This document shows, one piece after another, positions 7,617 through 14,644 of a stretch of DNA of 64,000 bases; the stretch's first letter is position 1, and the number at the start of each line of letters is the position of its first letter. The notes below the pieces were generated by a model, which saw only the letters and a list, made by a program, of their open reading frames with translations, had not been told where the DNA came from and did not search any database. Made by a program: the position numbers and the translations under genes. Source of the DNA: Tatumella terrea (GTDB taxonomy: Bacteria; Pseudomonadota; Gammaproteobacteria; Enterobacterales; Enterobacteriaceae); contig NZ_BAAAFX010000002.1 of assembly GCF_039523755.1 (NCBI RefSeq), forward strand, positions 415,633 to 479,632, read 5' to 3'.

Positions 7617-9026
7617 TCAGCTCTTCCGTGCGGCAGGCTGACGGCGGCGGGAGCGGTTATGCCGGCGGCGCTGCGTAGGATCCGTGCCCAGATTCTGGAT
7701 CATAGAGGCCTGACGCGGAGGCGGAGCCGACTGGAACTCACCCCACCACTGGGCCAGACGTTCCAGCTCAGCATTGTTTTCGACTTCAGCCCGCAGCAGC
7801 AGTAAATCGTAAGCGGCGCGGAATTTCGGATGCTCCATCAGCTTCCAGGCGCGCTTGCCGTGCCTGCGGGGTAAACGGAGCTGCAGTGACCAGATATCAC
7901 GGATCAGGCTGGTAATGCGTTTCGGGATGGCGATAGCGCGGCACGCTTCATCCAGCGTATCGTTCATGGCCAGGGCAAAGGCCTCGTACCATGGCAAACC
8001 ACTTTCCTGAGCAATCTGTTGCGCCCGTTCAGACTGCGGATACCAGAGCATGGCCGCAAACAGGAATGCCGGATTGACCCGCATATCATTATGAATGCGC
8101 GTATCGGTATTTTTCAGCACCTGAACGATCATACGTTCCATTGCACTGTCTTCCTGAGCGGTCAGATACTGTGTAATGGTCGGGAACAGGGGCTGGAAGA
8201 GCTGGTATTGTTTGAGCAGAGCATAGGTCTGCTCGCCATAACCGGCCTGCAGCAGCTTCAGAGACTCTTCAAATAGCCGTGCGGAAGGAATATCTTTCAG
8301 CAGGATCGCCAGTCGCGTAATCGGCTCTGCGGTCTGCGGGTCGATAGACATATTCAGTTTCGCCGCGAAACGGACCACGCGAAGCATGCGCACCGGGTCT
8401 TCGCGATAACGGGTTTCCGGATCGCCAATCAGGCGGATAATGCCCTGCTGCAAATCCTGCAGGCCGCCGACATAATCACGGACCGTGAAGTCGGCCACGC
8501 TGTAGTAGAGGCTATTGATGGTCAGGTCACGGCGCTGGGCATCATCTTCAATCGAGCCAAAAATATTGTCCCGCAGCAGCATCCCGTTCTGACCGCGCTG
8601 AGACTGGTTACGATCCTCTGTGGTATCGGTCGCGGTTTCCAGCGCATGATGGCCGCGGAAGGTGGCAACCTCGATAACCTCAGGGCCGAACATGACATGA
8701 GCCAGACGGAAGCGTCTGCCGACCAGGCGGCAGTTACGGAACAGCTTGCGCATCTGCTCAGGGGTGGCATTGGTGGTAATGTCGAAATCTTTCGGTTTTT
8801 TACCCAGCAGAAGATCCCGGACACCGCCGCCAACCAGATAGGCTTCAAAGCCTGCTTTGTTTAAGCGATACAATACCTTCAGCGCATTTTCGCTGATGTC
8901 GCGACGGGAGATATTGTGCTGATCGCGTGGAATGACAGTCATCAGATTTTGGTCTTTTTTCTCTGCGGGCGCGTCTTCTTCACGAAGGAGAACTTTCCGG
9001 CAGAAATTCGCTACTCGGGTAAAAAT
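7617..9026 (-). CDS. pcnB: Poly(A) polymerase I, probable AUU start codon
   Basis: Adds poly(A) tails to RNA 3' ends, promoting decay and controlling small RNAs. It has a nucleotidyltransferase head with GGGVRDLLLGKKPKDFDITT, an RNA-binding middle and a basic C-terminus (RRRHNRSRRRQPAAR). An in-frame ATG exists at 9045-9047 but has no ribosome site. Seven codons later an ATT (9024-9026) is preceded by GAGGTG with four bases of spacing, and translation from it gives xFTRVANFCRKVL, the exact N-terminus of E. coli PcnB. E. coli pcnB is known to use AUU to keep the enzyme scarce, so I place the start there (469 residues). It is followed directly by folK. Confidence 0.93.
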   Translation of the reverse strand: MFTRVANFCRKVLLREEDAPAEKKDQNLMTVIPRDQHNISRRDISENALKVLYRLNKAGFEAYLVGGGVRDLLLGKKPKDFDITTNATPEQMRKLFRNCRLVGRRFRLAHVMFGPEVIEVATFRGHHALETATDTTEDRNQSQRGQNGMLLRDNIFGSIEDDAQRRDLTINSLYYSVADFTVRDYVGGLQDLQQGIIRLIGDPETRYREDPVRMLRVVRFAAKLNMSIDPQTAEPITRLAILLKDIPSARLFEESLKLLQAGYGEQTYALLKQYQLFQPLFPTITQYLTAQEDSAMERMIVQVLKNTDTRIHNDMRVNPAFLFAAMLWYPQSERAQQIAQESGLPWYEAFALAMNDTLDEACRAIAIPKRITSLIRDIWSLQLRLPRRHGKRAWKLMEHPKFRAAYDLLLLRAEVENNAELERLAQWWGEFQSAPPPRQASMIQNLGTDPTQRRRHNRSRRRQPAARKS

Positions 9027-9115
9027 GGTACACCTCGACAGTGGCATAAATTAAGTGGTGCTCAAAACAGCGGCTAATCATAGCCTGTTGTGAGCTGTTT
9101 GAGAATGCTGTTCGG

Positions 9116-10000
9116 TTATCCGGCCGGGATTAAAACATCATTCACCGGAATTTTCTCTGGATCCCATTGTATTATTGCCTGTTTTAACAGCTCATCCCGC
9201 GAAAGATCCCGCCAGGGCTGAGCTAACGGCTGCCCTAAAAACTGTAAAGCGCGGGCTAATACCGGCCGCGGATCGTCTGCCGGTAACGACGGCGCATGGT
9301 TCTGCTTGGATAATTTTCCTCCGTCAGGCGAGATAACCAGTGGCAGATGCATATAATCGGGCACCGGCCAGCCCAGTTGTTGATACAAACTGATTTGCCT
9401 GACGGTCGGTTCAATCAGGTCTGCGCCCCGTACGATTTCTGTCACGCCCTGATAGTGGTCATCCACTACCACGGCGAGGTTATAGGCAAATAACCCGTCA
9501 CGCCGATGAATAATAAAGTCTTCGGCGGCCAGTGACGGATGCGCAACAATGTCGCCCCGCAGACGGTCGGTAAAAGAGAAAACCGGGTGTTGCTGAAAAA
9601 AACGCAGGGCGGCCTGCCCGGCAGGCAGATTCAGGTGGCGGCAATGTCCGTCATAATAGCCTCCGTTCTGACGGATTCGGCGGCGGCTGCAGTGACAGAA
9701 ATAACTTTGGTGGTGTGAAATGAGCTGCTGAAGAATATCAAGATACGCCTCTGTCCGGCGGGATTGCCAGAGTACGTCGCCGTCCCAGTGCAGACCATAA
9801 TGGTCGAGTTGCTTCAGGATGGTATCGGCGGCCCCTTCCGTTTCACGGGGGGGATCAATGTCTTCGATACGTACCCACCAGGTGCCGTGTTGTGCACGGG
9901 CGCTAAGATAGCTGCCGAGGGCGGCAATCAGCGAGCCGAAATGCAAGGGGCCGGAAGGTGAGGGGGCAAAGCGCCCGATACAGGAATTTTTCAACATCAT
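9116..10000 (-). CDS. gluQRS: Glutamyl-queuosine tRNA(Asp) synthetase
   Basis: A truncated glutamyl-tRNA synthetase paralogue that activates glutamate and attaches it to the queuosine base of tRNA(Asp). The 294-residue protein lacks an anticodon-binding domain, as expected. Class I motifs are GRFAPSPSGPLHFGS (HIGH-like, about 9-23) and KLSKQ (KMSKS-like). A zinc site is suggested by the CHC plus later YYDGHC cysteines (about 107-127). Either of two adjacent ATGs (9998-10000 or 9995-9997) may be used. It lies between dksA and pcnB, the conserved enterobacterial position. Confidence 0.93.
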   Translation of the reverse strand: MMLKNSCIGRFAPSPSGPLHFGSLIAALGSYLSARAQHGTWWVRIEDIDPPRETEGAADTILKQLDHYGLHWDGDVLWQSRRTEAYLDILQQLISHHQSYFCHCSRRRIRQNGGYYDGHCRHLNLPAGQAALRFFQQHPVFSFTDRLRGDIVAHPSLAAEDFIIHRRDGLFAYNLAVVVDDHYQGVTEIVRGADLIEPTVRQISLYQQLGWPVPDYMHLPLVISPDGGKLSKQNHAPSLPADDPRPVLARALQFLGQPLAQPWRDLSRDELLKQAIIQWDPEKIPVNDVLIPAG

Positions 10001-10069
10001 CAGCAGGAATGACCGGGCAACACTTCCGCAATGGCGGTGCCGCCCGGCTGAGTAAGCTCAGGACCGGAA

Positions 10070-10525
10070 TTAACCAGCCATTTGCTTTTCACGGATTTCG
10101 GCCAGCGTCTTACAATCGATACATAAATCGGCTGTCGGACGGGCCTCAAGACGACGGATGCCAATCTCTACACCGCAGGATTCACAGTAACCGAAATCGT
10201 CATCTTCGACTTTTTTCAGTGTCTTCTCGATTTTTTTAATCAGTTTACGTTCACGGTCACGGTTACGCAGTTCCAGACTGAACTCTTCTTCCTGAGCGGC
10301 CCGGTCAACCGGATCCGGGAAGTTCGCCGCTTCGTCCTGCATATGTGTGACAGTACGGTCGACTTCATCCCTGAGTTGATTACGCCAGGCTTCAAGAATT
10401 TTTCTGAAGTGAGTCAGCTGGGCTTCGTTCATATACTCTTCGCCCGGTTTCCCTTGATATGGCTCCACCCCAGCGATGGCGAGGATACTCAGGGACGATG
10501 TTTTACGGTTTTGCCCTTCTTGCAT
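10070..10525 (-). CDS. dksA: RNA polymerase-binding transcription factor DksA
   Basis: Binds the RNA polymerase secondary channel and works with ppGpp in the stringent response. The protein is 151 residues and nearly identical to E. coli. It has a coiled-coil with the acidic tip DPVDRAAQEEEF (about 71-82; catalytic D71/D74 present) and a four-cysteine zinc finger CESCGVEIG ... CIDC (114-138). I chose the ATG at 10523-10525 because AGGAG lies 7 bases upstream and it gives the MQEGQNRKTSS start; a longer reading adds seven unconserved residues. Confidence 0.98.
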   Translation of the reverse strand: MQEGQNRKTSSLSILAIAGVEPYQGKPGEEYMNEAQLTHFRKILEAWRNQLRDEVDRTVTHMQDEAANFPDPVDRAAQEEEFSLELRNRDRERKLIKKIEKTLKKVEDDDFGYCESCGVEIGIRRLEARPTADLCIDCKTLAEIREKQMAG

Positions 10526-10704
10526 GCTGTTTCTCCTGGATAACACGCACTATCGATTCCCATTGAGGGAAAAAAACAGGCCGCTATAAATAGCAGAAGC
10601 TATCCCTATTGGCAATTACTGATATTGTGTCTTGTTACTCACTTGTCAATAAGTTTGACATCAAAACACAGAATTATCTTTGCAATACACACGATTGCAG
10701 CCTT

Positions 10705-11409
10705 TTACTGTCCGAAAGCGATAGAAAATTCTATTTTAGTATCGGCAGATGTCAGCGATGCTTTATAGACCAGAATTTCAACCCCGGCTACCCTGGCTTG
10801 ATCAAGAAGTGCTGCATAGCGGGGATCAATGTGTCGTGCGACGTTTATTTGCTCAATTCCGCTATGTAAGACAGCAAAAAAAAGGACGGCCCGCTGACCT
10901 GAAGCCGCAATTGCCATTAATTCGCGTAAATGCTTTTGTCCGCGAACCGTGACGGCATCGGGAAAATATCCTTTTCCCTCCTCCAGCAGCGTGACCGATT
11001 TTACCTCAACGTAGCAATCCGCGACCCCCGGTGCCCGGAGCAGGAAATCTATCCGGCTACCTTCTGCGCCGTATTTCACTTCACGTTTACAGTCACGGTA
11101 ACCCGCCAGTTCAGAGATCACGCCGCCGGTAAAGGCTTCGTAAAAAAGGGAATTAGCCCGCAATGTGTTGACGCAAATCCAATCGCCGGCAGCGGTTTCG
11201 GTCAGTTCCCAGCTATGAGGATACTTCCGGGTTTTGCTGTCGGAGGTGGAATACCATACGGTATCTCCGGGCGTTGCACAGCCGGTCATTGCGCCGGTAT
11301 TGGCACAGTGAAGCGTAAACACGTCTCCTTGCGGGGTCTCCACATCGGCCAGAAAACGTTTATAACGCTTAATTAAACGGGCAGATTTCAGTGCGGGAAT
11401 GAACTGCAT
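10705..11409 (-). CDS. sfsA: SfsA family DNA-binding protein / sugar fermentation stimulation protein
   Basis: A 234-residue protein of the SfsA family, named for stimulating maltose genes when overexpressed in E. coli. It is thought to bind DNA through an OB-like N-terminal domain and to have a nuclease-like C-terminal fold. Conserved segments are CANTGAMTGC (about 35-44), DSKTRKYPHSWELTET and VEVKSVTLLEEG (about 136-147, nuclease-like acidic/lysine residues). The biochemical role is unsettled. It begins 13 bases after thpR and is probably co-transcribed with it. Confidence 0.9.
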   Translation of the reverse strand: MQFIPALKSARLIKRYKRFLADVETPQGDVFTLHCANTGAMTGCATPGDTVWYSTSDSKTRKYPHSWELTETAAGDWICVNTLRANSLFYEAFTGGVISELAGYRDCKREVKYGAEGSRIDFLLRAPGVADCYVEVKSVTLLEEGKGYFPDAVTVRGQKHLRELMAIAASGQRAVLFFAVLHSGIEQINVARHIDPRYAALLDQARVAGVEILVYKASLTSADTKIEFSIAFGQ

Positions 11410-11422
11410 AATGAAAATCTCT

Positions 11423-11962
11423 TTATGGAATAGTATCGGTCAGTAAAGGAAAACGAGCCACACAACGTGCAGCCCGCTTCCGGCCGCTGCCGGGGATGGC
11501 CATCAGGGAGAAGTCTGTTATCCGGGTGTGCCACGAAAATCCCGGCGCAGGCAGTTTCACCGGCTGAAAAGCCTGATGGATGAGCCGCACATGCGGATGA
11601 AAAGGCAGGGACGGCTGCGGGCACCCCTGGCGAGCCGCCCGTGCACGCAGCAGGGCCGCCAGCTGTAATAGTCCTGAGGGGGCGGAACGGCTCCCCAGCC
11701 AGATATGCCCTGACCGGGGCCAGTGGCCGGCATCGTTTAGCGTCAGGGTAAAGGCAGGTTGCCGGATACGGGCGGCCTGCTGTTGCAGATGTTCAACGGA
11801 GGACTCACTGATCTCCCCGAGCCAGGCCAGTGTCATCATCAGCCCGGCCGCAGGCAGCGGACGCCCGTAATCCGCCGGAAAATGCTCTGCCCGCCAGGCG
11901 ACCAGAGAACGTTGCAGCCCCGCGGGCAACGTGAGGGCAAAAAAATATTGGGGTCCGGTCAT
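11423..11962 (-). CDS. thpR: RNA 2',3'-cyclic phosphodiesterase ThpR (LigT), both catalytic motifs altered
   Basis: Member of the 2H phosphoesterase family, which opens 2',3'-cyclic phosphates and in E. coli ligates tRNA halves in vitro. I place the start at ATG 11960-11962 (MTGPQYFFAL), which aligns with E. coli and gives 179 residues; upstream in-frame codons are not family-like. The family needs two HxT motifs. Here the first reads MMTL (residues 42-45) where E. coli has HLTL, and the second reads HVRL (124-127) where E. coli has HITL. So one catalytic histidine and one threonine are replaced while the rest of the fold is well conserved. It may be catalytically weak or dead yet still fold. 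Confidence 0.85.
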   Translation of the reverse strand: MTGPQYFFALTLPAGLQRSLVAWRAEHFPADYGRPLPAAGLMMTLAWLGEISESSVEHLQQQAARIRQPAFTLTLNDAGHWPRSGHIWLGSRSAPSGLLQLAALLRARAARQGCPQPSLPFHPHVRLIHQAFQPVKLPAPGFSWHTRITDFSLMAIPGSGRKRAARCVARFPLLTDTIP

Positions 11963-11993
11963 CTCTGCGCCCTCAGAAAGAACAGCTAAGTTG

Positions 11994-12026
11994 CTGCTCA
12001 CCGTCAGCATCGCTGACGGTGAGCAG
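11994..12026. repeat. Perfect 15-bp inverted repeat in the thpR/hrpB divergent spacer
   Basis: CTGCTCACCGTCAGC (11994-12008) and its exact reverse complement (12012-12026) are separated by ATC. It sits between the divergent starts of thpR and hrpB, so it would be a strong hairpin in either leader or a cruciform/protein site in DNA. No U-tract follows on either strand, which argues against a simple terminator. Confidence 0.7.
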
Positions 12027-12101
12027 GCGGGCAAAGGTGAGGATGATTTCGTTGAGTGTTATCATGCCGGCAATATTACCATAGCTTGTGCGGAGTTTTC
12101 G

Positions 12102-14546
12102 TTGCAGTCATTACCGGTCAGTGAAGTACTGGATGAATTGTCTGAAGCGCTGGAGCGCGCGCCTCAGGTCTTACTGATAGCGCCGCCAGGCGCGGGGAAG
12201 TCGACCTGGTTACCCCTGCAACTGCTTGAGAAAGTGCAGGGCGAAGGGCGGATTATTCTGCTGGAACCCCGTCGTCTGGCGGCCAGGAGTGTCGCCCGTC
12301 GTCTGGCAGAGACGCTGGGTGAAGTTCCCGGCCAGACCATTGGTTACCGCATGCGCGGGGAAAGCAGGACAGGGCCGCAGACACGACTGGAGGTGGTGAC
12401 CGAGGGTATTCTGACGCGCATGTTACAGCAGGATCCCGAGCTGAATGGGGTGTCGCTGGTGATCCTTGACGAATTCCATGAACGCAGCTTGCAGGCTGAC
12501 CTGTCATTAGCATTATTGCTGGATGTGCAGCAGAGCCTGCGGGATGACCTGAAAATCTTATTAATGTCTGCCACGCTCGACCATCAGCGACTGACCGGGT
12601 TGCTCCCCGACGCCCCGGTCATTATTTCCGGCGGACGGAGTTTTCCTGTAGAGCGGCGATTTATTTCATTGTCTGCCAGACTGCCTTTTGCACAGGCCGT
12701 TGCCCGCGAGACCGCACAGATAATGAACGAACATCCGGGGTCGTTATTGCTGTTTCTGCCGGGAGAAAAAGAGATTCTGGCAGTAAAGGAAGCGCTGAGT
12801 GGCCGTCTGAGTGATGACACCGGCCTCTTTCCTTTATATGGCGCGATGGGGCTGGCCGCTCAGCAGCAAGCAATCGCCCCGTCAGCCCCGGGGCTACGGA
12901 AAGTGGTGCTGGCGACCAATATTGCCGAGACCAGCCTGACCATTGAAGGGATTACCCTGGTCGTTGATTCGTGCCTGGAACGATCCGTCCGCTTCGACAG
13001 TAAAAGCGGACTGAGTATTTTACAAACACAGCGCATCAGTCAGTCCTCCATGGTGCAGCGGGCCGGACGTGCAGGCCGGCTGGCGCCAGGCATTTGCTGG
13101 CATTTAATCAGTCAGGAACAGGCGGAACGGGCGGCTGCGACCGCAGATGCGGAAATTCTGCACAGTGACCTTAGCGGACTGATGCTGGATGTACTGACCT
13201 GGGGGTGTTCGCAGGTCTCTCAGCTGCAATGGCTGGATTGCCCGCCGGAAAAACACGGTCAGGCAGCACTGCAGGTACTGGAACAGCTGGGGGCGGTCAA
13301 TGACCGGCATCAGTTAACTGCCCGCGGGCGGCAGATGGCGGGGGCCGGGACCGACCCGCGACTGGCGGCTTTGCTCAGCGCAGGGATGCACTCGCCGGAG
13401 GCGATGGCAACAGCCAGTCTGCTGGTAGCGATTCTGGAAGATCCTCCCCGACGGCATGACGGGGATCTTATGTCGCTCTTTCTGCACCCGCAGGAGAGCT
13501 GGCGCCTTCGTGCAAAAGCGTTACAGAAAAAAAGCGGGCTGGCCGCAGCGCAGCCAGAAGATGGCAGAGTCGCGGAGTTACTGATGGCCGGGTTTGCCGA
13601 CCAGTTAGCACGGCAGCGAGGTCAGAGCGGACGCTACCTGCTGGCCAAAGGTATCGGGGCCAGCACCCTGAACGACTCTCCGCTGGTCAGGCATGAATGG
13701 CTTATCGTTTTACATTTATCGCTGAATGCACAGGCATCAGAGGCCCGTATCCGTCTGGCGCTGCCGGTGGATATTACCGCGTTACAGGCCAGCTATCCCG
13801 GGCTTGCAAAAGAGCGGGATGAAGTGGAATGGGATGAAGAAAAAGGGATATTGCGGGTGCACCGCCGGAAGGCTATCGGGGCGTTGATCCTGAGCTCCAG
13901 GCCCGGGGAACGTCCGGAGGCGGCACTGCTTCATCAGGCGATGCTGCGCTGGGTCAGAGCGAAAGGGCTGAAGGTATTACCCTGGTCACCGGCGTCTGAA
14001 CAGTTGCGGGCCAGGCTGGCCTGTGCAGCAGAATGGTTGCCACAGGAGGACTGGCCGGCAATGGAAGACGAAGCATTGCTGGATAGCCTGGAAACCTGGC
14101 TGTTGCCGGAAATGAGTGCAGTGACCGATGCCCGTTCGTTTAATACTATTAATATTTCATCAGCTTTATTACATTTAATCACATGGTCACAACGTCAGCG
14201 ACTGGATAGTGAGCTACCAACTCATTACACTGTGCCGACGGGGAGTCGGTTATTGATCCGCTATACTGTCGGGCAATCACCGGTACTGGCTGTCCGCATA
14301 CAGGAAATGTATGGTGAAGCTACCACCCCGGTGATCGCCGGAGGCCGTATACCTCTGGTGCTGGAACTGTTATCACCCGCAATGCGTCCGTTGCAAATTA
14401 CCCGGGATTTAGCGGGGTTCTGGCAGGGAGCCTGGCGTGAAGTGCAGAAGGAAATGAAAGGGCGTTATCCGAAACACCCGTGGCCGGACGATCCGGCGAC
14501 GGCGATGCCGACGCGACGGAGTAAAAAGTTTTCCCCCGGTCATTGA
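12102..14546 (+). CDS. hrpB: ATP-dependent helicase HrpB, TTG start
   Basis: DExH-box helicase of the HrpA/HrpB family, with a presumed RNA-remodelling role that is not well defined. With a TTG start at 12102 the protein is 814 residues and begins MQSLPVSEVL, matching E. coli MSSLPVAAVL; GGAG lies six to seven bases upstream. An upstream in-frame ATG would add 57 unconserved residues and lacks a good ribosome site. Motifs: Walker A APPGAGKST, DEFH box, SAT motif (MSATLD), and motif VI QRAGRAGR. The HrpB C-terminal domain is intact to KKFSPGH. Confidence 0.93.
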   Translation: MQSLPVSEVLDELSEALERAPQVLLIAPPGAGKSTWLPLQLLEKVQGEGRIILLEPRRLAARSVARRLAETLGEVPGQTIGYRMRGESRTGPQTRLEVVTEGILTRMLQQDPELNGVSLVILDEFHERSLQADLSLALLLDVQQSLRDDLKILLMSATLDHQRLTGLLPDAPVIISGGRSFPVERRFISLSARLPFAQAVARETAQIMNEHPGSLLLFLPGEKEILAVKEALSGRLSDDTGLFPLYGAMGLAAQQQAIAPSAPGLRKVVLATNIAETSLTIEGITLVVDSCLERSVRFDSKSGLSILQTQRISQSSMVQRAGRAGRLAPGICWHLISQEQAERAAATADAEILHSDLSGLMLDVLTWGCSQVSQLQWLDCPPEKHGQAALQVLEQLGAVNDRHQLTARGRQMAGAGTDPRLAALLSAGMHSPEAMATASLLVAILEDPPRRHDGDLMSLFLHPQESWRLRAKALQKKSGLAAAQPEDGRVAELLMAGFADQLARQRGQSGRYLLAKGIGASTLNDSPLVRHEWLIVLHLSLNAQASEARIRLALPVDITALQASYPGLAKERDEVEWDEEKGILRVHRRKAIGALILSSRPGERPEAALLHQAMLRWVRAKGLKVLPWSPASEQLRARLACAAEWLPQEDWPAMEDEALLDSLETWLLPEMSAVTDARSFNTINISSALLHLITWSQRQRLDSELPTHYTVPTGSRLLIRYTVGQSPVLAVRIQEMYGEATTPVIAGGRIPLVLELLSPAMRPLQITRDLAGFWQGAWREVQKEMKGRYPKHPWPDDPATAMPTRRSKKFSPGH

Positions 14547-14644
14547 TGATCCGGTCTCTCTTTCAGAGGGTTCCGGCATGTAATCCGCCGGGATCGGGAT
14601 TAAAGTAACGCGCATGCTAAGGCTATGCCTGGAGAGTAAAATTC

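Noticed and set aside
10547..10704. A gene between sfsA and dksA
   Set aside because: Frames here are short and antisense; the interval is best read as the dksA promoter region.
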